From Trametes villosa (lineage: Eukaryota; Basidiomycota; Agaricomycetes; Polyporales; Polyporaceae), in assembly GCA_002964805.2 (NCBI GenBank), contig PUDQ02000016.1, positions 1 through 64,000 of the forward strand: a DNA stretch of 64,000 bases. The letters are read 5' to 3'. Under the pieces are notes generated by a model. That model searched no databases. It was not told where the DNA came from and saw only the letters and a list, made by a program, of their open reading frames with translations. Both the position numbers and the translations under genes were made by a program. Every line of letters begins with the position of its first letter. Position 1 is the first letter of the stretch. Positions 9,198-20,500 of the stretch are shown piece after piece.

Positions 9198-11349
9198 ATG
9201 GCGGATTCCCGCTACATTCCCTCTCCTCTCGCTGCTCTCGTTCTGGTGCTGCTGATATACATCCTAGTACTTTATGCGAGGTCTGTCATGAGCTGGAAAG
9301 CTCGCTCGCGGGGACTCTCCCTGCCGCCGGGTCCCCCTGCTCTTCCCGTCATCGGCAACTTGTTCAACTTGCCCAGGATCAAGCCTTGGCTCGGATACCG
9401 CGACCTGTGCGCACAGTACGGTGAGTCTATGTAACGGACCCTCCCTTGTAGATGTAGCCAGTGACCGTTTCGTTCGACAGGCGAGATGGTCTACATCCAT
9501 GTTCTGGGGACGCCTATGCTCGTGCTCGGCAGCGCGCGGCTTACGAACGAACTCCTCAACAAACGCTCCGCAAACAGCTCGGACAGGCCGCCGAACCCCG
9601 TCATCAAGCTGTGAGTCACCCATAGCTACTCGCACATGCATCCTACGCTGCTGCTAATCGTGCAATGGCGTCACCACCAGGTCGGGTCAGGATCTCAACC
9701 TGGGTCTGCTACGGTACGGCCAGTGGTGGCGGAGGCATCGCCGCGCCTTCTGGCAGCACTTCCATCCCGACACGATCCAGCAGTACTTAGCTGCGCAGCG
9801 CATAGGCGCATACAGGTTTCTGGGCAGCCTCCTCTCGTCGCCCTCGCAAATCAAGAACGGCATCCAATAGTGAGTGCCTGCGCACCGTCTGATTGCCTGA
9901 CTCCTCCTTGACCCGGTCGCACGCAGCTCCATGCAAGGCAGCATCCTACACATCGTCTACGGGGCCGACATTCAGGGCGAACGTGATCCGCGTCTATCCA
10001 TCTCTGACGCTGCCGTGGAGGCCATGCGACAGGCCACCCCTGGCCATTTTGGAGTGGAGATGTTCCCGTTCCTCCGGCATCTCCCCACCTGGTTTCCCGG
10101 CGCCGCTTCTCAGAAGCTGTTTGCCAAATCCAAGGTCGCTAATGATCGCCTCAAACATGTCCTCTTTGACGAGGTACAAGAAGGCTTCGTGAGTGACGTC
10201 AAAGCCTCCTCCGGGCCTCATACATTGAACACCAGGCGGCTAGGATCGTGGAGAGCTTCGTCCCAGCGTTGCTGGAAAGTTGCTGTCGAGGTTGGACCCA
10301 TCCAACAACGCGCCATCGGCGCTCGTGCTCGAAGAAGTAGACATCGCGAAGAATGTATGTGCAATCGCTGTCGAGGGTGAGTCCCCAGCCGGCAAGATCG
10401 TGCGTGCTGTCAGTGTCATTCAGGTAACATCGCGCTGCAGCCAGTGCAGATACGGTACGTGTTTCGCGGTGCTTCTCATGCGCTCAAGCATCCACTGACA
10501 CCCTAGAGCAGACCAGTTTCACTCTTCAAGCGTTCTGCTTAGCTATGGCGCTCTATCCGGACGTGCAGAGGCGTGCCCAGGCTGAACTCGACGGGGTTGT
10601 CGGCGCTGGGCGCCTGCCCGACCATAGCGATACCGATGAGCTCGTCTACATCAACGCAATCGTCAAGGAAACCCTGCGCTGGCACGTAGCCTTGCCCATA
10701 GGTATAGCTCATCGCACGCTTCAAGACGACGAGCTAGACGGATACTTCATTCCCGCTGGAACTACCGTGATCGCCAACGTCTGGTAGGCTCTTAATACCG
10801 TTTTCGCCAACACGGTCGCTACTGATCTCCGCCCCGCCTGCAGGAGCATCCTGCACGACCCTGAAGTTTACGAGGACCCCTTCGCGTTCCGTCCAGAACG
10901 CTTTATCAAGGGCGGGAAGTTGGATCCTAGTGTGCGCGACCCAGCGGACATCGTATTCGGTTTCGGTAGGAGGTATGTTCGTTTGTCGGCCGTATTCGTG
11001 CGTCTCGATCATGACAGCGCCGACAGGATTTGCCCTGGACGCTACCTCGCGCACCCCTCCCTGTTCATCAACATTGCGTCGCTGTTGCACGTCTTCGACA
11101 TCAGCTTACCCCTCGACGAGGACGGACAGCCGATCGATGTCAAGTATGAGCAAAGTCACGGCCTCGTCAGGTGGGCATCACTGCACGCAGCGGCGCCGCC
11201 GCGCACAACTCTGCGAACCAGCAGCTACTAACTCGCCCCGCAGCGCTCCGGAGGACTGCCGATGCATCGTTAAACCGCGCTCGCCCGAGGCCGGGGCATT
11301 GATTCTGGATGCATGCCGTACGACGACGATGAATGACTTCGGAACCTAG
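9198..11349 (+). CDS. cytochrome P450 monooxygenase, tandem copy 2, intact
   Basis: Ten exons (9198-9420, 9481-9610, 9681-9869, 9927-10188, 10244-10376, 10441-10454, 10512-10783, 10844-10972, 11027-11170, 11244-11349) close to 533 codons plus stop, normal for a fungal P450. The ATG sits in ACCATGG. Features: a membrane anchor at about residues 9-30, a hinge LSLPPGPPALPVIGN, RYGQWWRRHRRAFW of helix C, an I-helix SADTT built around a 14-nt exon, ExxR (ETLRW, about 370-373), FRPERF, and FGFGRRICPGRY with the haem Cys near 453. It inserts oxygen into an unknown substrate at the ER with a P450 reductase. The I-helix lacks the usual Gly before the acidic residue. Exon 5 must start at 10244 (CTAG acceptor); an upstream acceptor would break the frame. 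Confidence 0.92.
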
Positions 11350-11775
11350 GGGAGTCCGAGTGGAAAACACGTAGGCGTCTTGTTGTATCAGAAGTCGTCT
11401 CCTGCGTTTGCCAGTGAGGGAGGTCCCGAAAGGTTCAATGCTGAGGCACGCGGACCCTGTGCGAGAACTACATCCGTAGTCTTCGTTTCATGTTTTCTCA
11501 CTGTACGGTAGTGGAAAACTGCACTTCCAGTTCGCGCGACAACGAATTCGCATTCGTGGATGCCTGTACTGTACATCCTAGGAATCGCTGGTGGAAAGTC
11601 CCTACTAGACCCGAAAAGTTTCTAACGTCCCGCGGCCGCAAGTACATTTTCCGCTCTTATGCGGTGATCTTTTCCGCATGTCATCTCGCGCGTTCAAAGC
11701 ACCGGGCACACGCCGCACATCGCGGTTCGAGCGAAGGGTGGTCCTGCAGAAATTAAGGCATGTTCGCATTACTAG
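11350..11775. other. intergenic, convergent 3' ends of P450 copy 2 and mL44
   Basis: The P450 (plus) and mL44 (minus) genes converge here. No further ORF, RNA gene or repeat is supported. Confidence 0.5.
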
Positions 11776-13473
11776 CTATAGGTAGTCCTCTAAATCGTCC
11801 CCCGTCGCCGCCGCCGCTGTGCGCGCACCGGCCACACGCGTACCCACCCGCCCGGCACTGCCGTACAGCACCTCCGAGTCGCCCATCGGCGCGGGCGCGT
11901 ACGCACTCTCGGGGCCCGCCGCGTCGTATATGCTCCCCGGGGCGTCGGGGAAGGTCGACGTGGGCAGCTGCAGCTGGTGTGGTGGCTGCCGCGTCAGGTA
12001 GAGCCTCAATAGCGAGTCCTCCGCCGCCTGTATGCGCGTGGATGAGCGTTGAAGGGGGGAGGGGGGGTGGCGGGACGTACGCGGTATTCGGCCATTTTCA
12101 GCGAGCTGCCGAAACCCTCACCAAGCTGATCTGCTCCCGAGAAGATGCCGACTACGAACACTGGCGAGTTTGAGTATCGACCAGTCTCCTTCAGCAGTCT
12201 ATGAAGGCGATGATCAGCGTCCTGGTAGAGGAATATGGGGAGTGCAGTGAAGGTGTATATATGCGCGCAGAACACGGCGAAAACGCGCCATAAAGCCATG
12301 GTAATCAAAGCTTGTTCGCCGACAGCATAGCTATGACCGCCAGGCGTTCCTGGAGTCACCTGAACATTGCGAGCCTACACGCCAACAACCGAAGCCATAT
12401 TCACGGCAATGACAGCTTAGGATAGGCTATTCCGTTGTTTTGGCTATCGTGCAACCGCACAAGAGAGCGGGTGCTGGTAGCAGGAGATAATGATGGGCTT
12501 CCTAGCTCCTGCTTTCTTGCGGTAGGTGTCGCTCGTGTGCACGACAGCCCACTAACGCAGCGTGGCGCAATGAAACGCATCGAGGAATCTACACCACGAC
12601 GAAGCTGACGCAAAGAACCGGGGACGAAGGGAATGGGGCGTTTTGGGACGCGAGCCGCAGGAGGAAGTAACGTACCTCGAGACTGGCCGTTCCCGCCCGT
12701 ACTTCGCGACCGTCTCCAGCAGCGTCTGCTTGGGATCCCGGAACTTGATCATGCCCCGCAAGTCAACCTCCCGGCTGAAGAAGAACCTCTCCACAAATCT
12801 CCGTGCGGAGCGCAGTGACCTATACTGGTACACGAGCGCGGTGAGCGCTCGAGGAACCGAGGCCAGCGCGTCCGCATGCAGAACAGCGCCGTTCGCCGTC
12901 GTTGAAGGCTATACGGCGTGAATGAGTGGAAGTAAAGGTCTGTGACACAACTCCACTTACTGTCCGTTGCCAGCGCAGAATGGGAGTCACGCCCATCTCA
13001 CGCGCCAGGTTGGCACACGTCGTCGGACCGACGTGTGCGCTCACGGCAGCCTTCATAACACGAGTCGGGAGGTGCGGGAAGGACGAGTTAACGTACTCCG
13101 TCGCAAAGAGCCCCAGGAGGGAGTTGCCCAGGGTAGCAAGCGAGGCATTAGTGGTGGGGAGCGGCTGGTCCGGATGTTGCTGTGTGTGGAGGTGGACGAA
13201 TGAGGGGTGGGTGCACGCCTGCTCGAGGACGTCCGTCGAGGGCACGACGTTCGCAAGGCCTATCCGGTGCGCGAAGGCGGCGAGAGTCGAGCGGGGGGCG
13301 GGCTGGGAGGAAGCCCAGGACTGGGCGTCGAAGAGGGCGGTGGGTGCCGCGTTGGCAGGCCTGCCGGCGCCGTGGGCGAGAGAGTGTTTTGGAGGGAGAG
13401 CTTTTAGGTGCTGCGAGGAGACATGGGCGAGTTTGGCAGCCGTGTTCGCGACCTTTCGTTGCGCATAGCCCAT
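11776..13473 (-). CDS. mitochondrial large ribosomal subunit protein mL44 (MRPL3/MRPL44-like)
   Basis: Four exons (13473-12961, 12908-12676, 12198-12081, 12027-11776) give 371 aa. An N-terminal basic, Ala/Ser-rich stretch fits a mitochondrial targeting peptide. A degenerate RNase III fold follows (LAAFAHRIGL, LEQACTHPSF, LATLGNSLLGLFATEYV, then REMGV), with the catalytic acidic signature absent, as in mL44. Exons 3-4 encode a double-stranded RNA-binding domain (LLKETGRYSNSPVFVVGIFS, then KMAEYRAAEDSLLRLYL). The protein binds 21S rRNA in the mitoribosome. The intron between exons 2 and 3 is about 477 nt, roughly eight times the local norm; skipping it exactly restores the frame and the dsRBD, so the join is well supported. 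It carries no obvious gene. Confidence 0.9.
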
Positions 13474-14051
13474 GGGTGATGTCGTCCGCCGCCAGCACGC
13501 GCTCTGCAGCGAGGTTCAAGGGACCCGCGCTCTCCAAATTTTGGACCAGAGCCCGACGCGGCGACCCCGCAGGACCCCTGCCACCGCTCGCGCCTCCCGC
13601 TTGCCGACGCGCGCGTCTCTCGTCTCCTCCACACCCCACATCCTTGTAGCTTTCTAGACCATTTGCACGTCCGAGCACTCCGGAGGATGACGACGAGTTT
13701 TATCTCTGGTGAACGTATACCAGCCTGCACGGTGCCACTATCGACGACACGGAGGCCCGCGCCGCCCAGACATCAGACTACAGGCGCCCAAGGCTGCGAG
13801 CACGAGCGCGCGCATGCCGAACCGTGGCAGCCACCATCGCCTGGGATCCGCAATATATTGCACCACCGTCGAATACTATCGCCGGCTTACCTGCGAACTC
13901 GCGAATCCGTAGAACGCCTCGATCCCGTCGGGGAATGCCTAAATTGAAACCCGGATAAGAGCGCCGGGCGTATATAAGCGAGCCATATGCTCCCGTGGAG
14001 GTGACGTCCCCCAGCCGCCTTCTCGTTCACACCATCCCTCCAACCACCACC
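13474..14051. promoter_or_regulatory. intergenic promoter region between mL44 and the M20 carboxypeptidase
   Basis: The two genes diverge from here. A clean TATA box, TATATAAG, lies at 13971-13978, 74 bases before the carboxypeptidase ATG (CCACCATG). No ORF in the gap is convincing. Confidence 0.6.
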
Positions 14052-16466
14052 ATGTCCTCGCCCGTGCTCCCTGCGTACGAGGAGAAGGGGACGTACATGC
14101 CCGTGCCCGCGTCGCAGCCGCCGCAGAAGACGCGCTGTGTGGGACGCACCCTCGCGAAGGGACTTGTCGTTGTCCTTGCGCTTCTGACTGGCCTGCACTC
14201 GCTGCAGGTCGTCAACCTGCGCTCGTGTTGGTCCGACGACGCTGTCGATGCCAGCGCTGAGCAGTGCCCGCAGGCGTCTCCCGTTGTTCCTGAGAAGAAC
14301 GGAGAGCTGTGGACGTCGCTGGGTGAGACATTCGACTCGGACGCGTTCAAGGGACGCGCTGTTGAATGGCTCGGTGGCGCCGTACGCGTTCCGTGAGTGC
14401 TGATGCTATAAACGCGCTTGCGAGCCTGCACTAACTGCGGCTACGCGTTCCAGGACTCAATCTTATGATAAGATGGCGCCTGTAGGCCAGGACCCCCGCT
14501 GGGATGCATTTGGCCCCTTCCATGAGTACCTGCTGAAGGCGTTCCCTCTGATGTAGGCAAAGTGAATGCCTTGGCAGCCTGTGGTGGTTCTAACATCATG
14601 CCACAGCCACTCGACCCTGGAGCTCACTAAGGTCAACACTTACGGCCTGGTGTACGTCTGGAAGGGCTCGGATGAGTCTTTGAAGCCCATCCTGCTAGCT
14701 GCCCACCAAGGTTCGAAGACCCACAAACCTCGGAATTACTGCGCACTGTGCCTTACAGTGATACACAGATGTTGTCCCTGTGAACCCTGACACGGTCGAC
14801 AAGTGGACCCACCCGCCGTTCTCTGGACACTTCGACGGTAGGTCATCCAGGGCAACGTCGTGCAATCAGTGATGCTCATGCCCATCTGACATGGACAGGG
14901 AAGCGGATCTGGGGCCGTGGCAGCTCGGACGACAAGGGCGGTCTGATTGGCATCCTGTAGGACTCTCCCATGACAGAGGTCCCGAGACGTGTTGCTGATA
15001 GGTTCGCAGGTCTTCCATCGAGTCGCTGCTTGAGCGTGGGTTTAAGCCGTCGCGCGGTGTCGTGCTTGCGTTTGGTTTCGACGAGGAGGCCAGCGGCCTC
15101 TACGTGAGTGGCGGCGGAACGGTGTCACGGCGCGGAGTCTCATGATTCCTTTCAGGGCGCATCTTCTCTCAGCAAGCACTTGCTGTCGACTTACGGCGAG
15201 AACGCGTTCCTGCTCCTGGTGGACGAGGGTGGTATGTATCATCCGCAGACGAGCGTAATTGCCGCATGCTGACAAATTGCACAGGAGGATTCGCTAACGA
15301 GTTCGGTGGCGTCGTCGCGACACCTGCTATCGCGGAGAAGGGCTACATCGACGTTCGCGTGGAGGTCACCTCTCCTGGCGGTCACTCTAGCGTACCGCCC
15401 GAGCATACGGTAGGGCCGCAAACTAGAATGGGCCTACCGGAAACCCTGACATGTTGCTTTCAGACTATCGGCATTCTCTCTCAGCTCCTCGTTCACTACG
15501 AGGCGAACCCCTACGAGGCGCAGCTCAACCGGGGCACGCCCATGTACTGGAAGTTCCAGTGTCTCGCCGCCCACGCACCCGACGTTCCTCGCAAGCTCCG
15601 CCGGTCTCTCAAGAGGGCCGTGAAATCCGACAAGGCTCTCAAGGAAGCACAGAAGGAGCTGTTCAAAACGCCCGCGTTCCGCGCGTTTGTCGGCACGACG
15701 CAGGCCATCGACCTCATCAACGGCGGCGTCAAGACGAACGCGCTCCCCGAGCAGGCCTGGGCCGTCGTCAACCACCGTATCGCCACCGACAGGTACGTCC
15801 TGCGCTCTCACCACGTTGGGTATAGCCTGTGGGCGATCTGTTTGCTGACCAGTCTTGGTTAGCTCGGTCGACGACGTGAAGGCGCACGACACCGCGCTGC
15901 TCAAGGGCCTCGCCCAGGACTTCAACCTGTCGTACACGGCGTTTGGCTCGCAGATCACCGGCGAGGATGCGCCCGCGTACGGGACGCTCACGATCAGCGA
16001 CGCCTGGGGAGCGTCGCTCGAGCCCGCGCCCATCAGCCCCATTGACGCGCCGGAATACGCGCTGCTCTCGGGGACGATCAAGGCGACGTACAACGCGCAC
16101 CGCGGGCTCGTCGGCGACGACAACATCGTCGTCGCGCCTGGCATCATGTCCGGCAACACTGGTATGTGGTCGGCAGTTCGAGTTCGGGGGGTTGCCAATG
16201 CTCATGCGGGCGCACAGACACGCGGTACTACTGGGCGCTGACGCCGCATATCTACCGGTACAACCACTACAACGCCGGGAACGGCACGGCTCTGGACAAC
16301 GGCGTGCACACGATCGGCGAATGTACGTAGTCGAGTGCATTTATGGTCCATGTTCCTGGCGCTCATCGCACTTCTTTCCCTGGCAGTCATCCCGGTCGAT
16401 TCATTCCTGGAGATGATCAAGTTCTTTACCACTCTGATCCTGAACGCCGACGAGTTCCGGGCGTAA
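14052..16466 (+). CDS. M20 metallopeptidase, vacuolar carboxypeptidase S type
   Basis: Twelve exons (14052-14392, 14454-14552, 14607-14710, 14769-14837, 14899-14956, 15010-15103, 15156-15231, 15285-15409, 15464-15792, 15863-16161, 16218-16322, 16387-16466) close to 592 aa. A cytosolic tail with YEEKG is followed by one transmembrane segment at about residues 36-54 (signal anchor), as in yeast Cps1. Zinc-site motifs are in order: HQDVVPV (His about 180, Asp 182), GRGSSDDKGG (Asp about 215), GFDEEASG (catalytic Glu and ligand about 249-250), and a late NGVHTIGE segment with the final His. The dimerisation lid (SPGGHSSVPPEHT onward) is present. Expected role: release of C-terminal residues from peptides in the vacuole. 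A Gly-X carboxypeptidase or N-acyl amino-acid hydrolase of the same family is the alternative. Confidence 0.92.
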
Positions 16467-17538
16467 AATGGACGTGAAGGAGATTTAATACGAGAAATTT
16501 TCTTATCCCTTACTCGTCAGAGCAAGGCTCTCAGCCCTCATTCGCAATGCATCAAAAACTGTAACGGCCTTCGCCAGTAGGGGGTTTGGAGGTGTTTAGC
16601 AGCATTCGAACGACCGGCGAACCGCCGCGGAGTATTGGGACGACATGCTCAATAGCTTCAAGGTGATCCATCGTCTGAATTTCAAGACAAGAGCGGTGTT
16701 GAAGAATATTGATATAATCATCATGCTAAGGATAGCGTCAGGACTGAGAATGCGCCGCATCATATTCGAGGTAAGCCTCCTTGTCTCCACACCGCCCGCG
16801 CCCGCTAAACATATCGCACCTATAACAGCTCCCTGCTAATGACAACGAGGGCCACGCTTCGCGTGCGGCCGAGCCTGAATTACCCTCCCTGATGATTCTG
16901 AGGCATCCGCAGAGCTAGAAGTCGCTCGTAAGTGTTGTTTTCCAAGCTTCGAACGTGACGGATGCAGTGCATACAGCGCCCGAGTATGCAGATTCCGCTG
17001 CGAGCAAGGGAGCGCCGCTGCACTGGGCGCCATTCGAGTTGTACACTGCTTTCCGGAGGAGAGCATCGTTGATCCTGGGGTGGACGGAGCATAGGTGGGC
17101 ATGTGCCCCGTAGCTGTCAGTGGGTAGCACTTGGCCGAAGTGGGCTGTATCGGCCGAGTACGCTCTCGGGCACAGCACCATCTCATCGCATTCAGCTTCT
17201 TACCTATCCTCGTGTGAGCCGTGACCCAAAGGCGAAACAGCCACTGGGGTGGGCGAGTGGAAAGTGGCCGAGGGCGATGCGAGCGGTCGCCGGTCGGGGT
17301 GCGCGTGACGGCGGGCATAAGCCTGTGGGTGGGTGACTGAGCTGTGACCGGGTGTGACCGAGTGAGTGCTGTACGCGAAATTGGCGTTCCGAATTCACCG
17401 TCGAGATTGAGCAGAGGCGGCCGCCCTGCTCTCCTGCTTGTCTTGCTCTCCCTCCCCGTCTCCCGCCCCGCCTCCGCCCTCGTCCCCGACGCCCGCCCCG
17501 CCTCTCGCCAGTCGCACTCGCTCGGCGTCGGTGCAGCT
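16467..17538. other. intergenic, about 1.1 kb, no gene seen
   Basis: Short overlapping frames occur on both strands without splice support or recognisable composition. The last 300 bases become pyrimidine-rich and probably hold the 5' UTR and promoter of the LIM-RhoGAP gene. Confidence 0.5.
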
Positions 17539-20500
17539 ATGAGTGCGCCCGGCGACTACGACCGCCAGCACAAGCAGCACTCCGTCTCCCAATCCTCTAA
17601 CGACTCCGCGACCCTCGCCTACATGGCCGACCAGGACTTCGAGCACGATCACGACCTCCTCCCGCCCTCCCTCTCCAACGGCACCCACCCGCCCTCGCCG
17701 CGCACAGAGCCCCACGCCGCAGATCGTGCGCACGTCCCGACCAGAGCGTCTACCGTCAGTTCCCCGCACGACCTCGATCAGAGGAGGCCCAGGGCCGACG
17801 ACCACCCCCATGCGCGCAGCGAGGACCTCAACCACTCCTCCGCCTGGTCCCGTGGCGATCCTCAGCACCACGACTATGCGCTCTCCCAGTCGCCCGCCCC
17901 GCCCTACCTCGCCGCGAGCCGGCCAGGCACCCCAGGCAGCTCACACCACCACAACCCGCCATCCCCCTCCGATCAGTCTGAGCCCTCCCGCAGTCGGCCC
18001 CGGAGCGTGCATTCGGACTCGTCTCTCTATTCTGATTCGTCTACCCCTGGGGGCAGCCAGCCGGGCGGCACGTCCACGACGCACACCAGCACGAGCGTCG
18101 CTTCTACGTAAGTCCCCGCCGCTTGACCTAAAACACCCCGAGTCGCCTGCCGGCACCGCTCGGTGTGGCCTCTGTCATCAGGCCCGCCCGCTAACGCCGT
18201 CCTTCGCCAGACCATGCGCGGCGTGCGGTAAGGCCATGCAGGGTGCGTTCGTCCGCGCGCTAGGCGCTGTGTACCATCTCCAGTGTTTCAAATGCATGGT
18301 GAGCATCACACCGGCCTGTCATCCTTGATCGATGCGTTGAACATCGTCCAGGACTGTGGGGCCGTCGTCGCGTCCAAGTTCTTCCCAATTGACGGGCAGG
18401 ATGGGAAGCAGCACCCGCTGTGTGAGCGGGACTACTTCCGGCGCCTCAACTTGATCTGCGCCAAGTGCGGCATGGCGTTGCGGGGCAGTTACATCACAGC
18501 GTGCAGTGAGTACTTCTCCCTCTGTGCGGAAGGTTCGGGGGGTTCAAACGGATGCTGTAGACAAAAAGTTCCACGTTGAGCACTTCACGTGCTCCGTATG
18601 TCCGACGCTCTTTGGCCCCCAGGACTCGTACTACGAGCACGAGGGGGATGTCTACTGCCATTTCCACTACTCGACACGATACGCGACGAAGTGTGCAGGC
18701 TGCAATAGCGCGATCTTGAAGCAGTTCGTGGAGATTAACCGGAATATGCGGGACGAATGCTGGCACCCAGAGTGCTACATGATCAACAAGGTGCGTTCTC
18801 ACCCTCTTCGGTCTCGTCGGTTCGACTAAGACGCCCCTGCAGTTTTGGAATGTCAAGGTTTCCTCACGTCGACCAACAAGCCTACCACCGCCTGGGGCGG
18901 AAGAAGGCGAAGCCAGCTCTTCCTCAGAGCCACCGTACATCGAGGAGGAACGTCGAGAAACGGCGGCATCACTCAGGGAAAAGCAGATCAGGATGGAGCA
19001 GCAGGTGTATCGGATATGGACGTGAGTTGCGACAGGAGCTGCTGCGAGTCTGAGCGATAGGAACTGACTCCCATCAGGGTGCTGTCTGCCTTTGAGGAGT
19101 CTAGCGCCGCGTGCATATCCGATATGTTGCGGCAGGTTAGCAACGGACAGTACCTCGATGCCATCCGGATGGCAGAGAAGTTCATTCTGCACGTCGAGGT
19201 TCTCTTCGCTACCATCGACGACCTGGAGTACCATTTCTCGCGGTTACGGCTGAAGGGTCAGTGCACCCGCGAAGTGTCACGCTAACACGCTAACCGCTCT
19301 GATATCTCTTAGGCATGTCTCACGTACGGGAGGCGCGCATGCTGTGTCGAAAGACTGTCGATCTCTTCACCCTCTTGTCACATACGCAGGAGACTGGCGC
19401 ACGGCGGATGGGTATGACGCAGGAGCTGCTCGCCTTGGTTACCGGGCTTGCACATTACCTCAAGATCCTCATCCGGATCGCCCTTACCGGCGCGCTGAAG
19501 TTGGAGAGGGAGCAGGACGTACGGGAGGCGATCACGAACTTCCTCGACAAGCTGCACATGCTCGCGATCCAGGGCGCGAATCCCGCCGCGCGGCGGATCA
19601 TGAAGCGCGCGAACGGAGAGCTCATCCCTCAGAACGACTCTGGCAATGTCGGCACGCAGGGCGTCACGTACGGGTTCAAGAGCCTCGCGCCGGAGAACGC
19701 AGGCGAGAGCCCGTTCAGCGCGTCCCCGAAAGACCCGGCGCTGGCGAAGGTCGCGGTCGTCAACCCGCCGTCGGACCTGTGTATAAAGTGCAACCAGACG
19801 GTAGAGGAGGACTGCGTGCGGCTGGGGACGTACCAGCGGTGGCATTCCCACTGCCTCAGCTGCCAGACGTGTGGGAAGATCGCGGCGATGCCAGCCATCA
19901 AGGAGCCAGTGAAGAGCCCGAGCCAGGACGAGCAGTCCAAGGAGCTCGCGGTGCAGGGGCAGGACAAGGACAAGGACTCGAAGCAGCCCAAGCTGTCCAC
20001 GGCGCGACGGCCACCGGCGAACGTTGGCTTCTTCGTGTTCGACCCGGATTCCATGAAGGAGACGTCCTCGTTCGGTACCGTCCCGGTCGTCATCTATTGC
20101 ACTGACCATGCGCACGGAGGGTGCCGGTCAGGCTTCCAGGCCGTCTCGCGGTTGGAACAGTACGCGTTTCTGCTGAACGTCGCCCTGCGGCGATTGTACG
20201 TGCTGCTCAAGAAGCGTGGCGTTGTGCCGCTTTCCCCAGGTGAGTTGCTCCATCGGGTACGCCCTGCTGTCGGCTAAGGAATCAACAGCGGCCACGTCGA
20301 TACCAGGCCAGCCTCCACGAGAGCTGGAGGAGGACCCGTACAGAAACTCCGCCGACATGAACAGGCTGCGCTCCGTACATCTGGACCGCAAGCTGTCGTC
20401 GACAGCCCGAGTGCCCAAGCGGTCGACGATCGTCGAAAGTCCGACAGGCAAGGTCGCTCACGCCACGGACATGGCCCACCGCCCACAACAAGTCGCCGCC

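Noticed and set aside
10231..10290. Apparent frameshift in P450 copy 2 after LLES
   Set aside because: It arises only if exon 5 starts at the CCAG acceptor (10235). Using the CTAG acceptor at 10243 gives a continuous frame that aligns with copy 1, so the gene is intact.
12401..12613. ORF inside the long mL44 intron
   Set aside because: It is short with no recognisable motif; the dsRNA-binding domain continues exactly across the gap.
17395..18328. Long alternative frames over the RhoGAP N-terminus
   Set aside because: The N-terminal exon is low-complexity and GC-rich, so all frames stay open. Only one continues in phase into the LIM exons.
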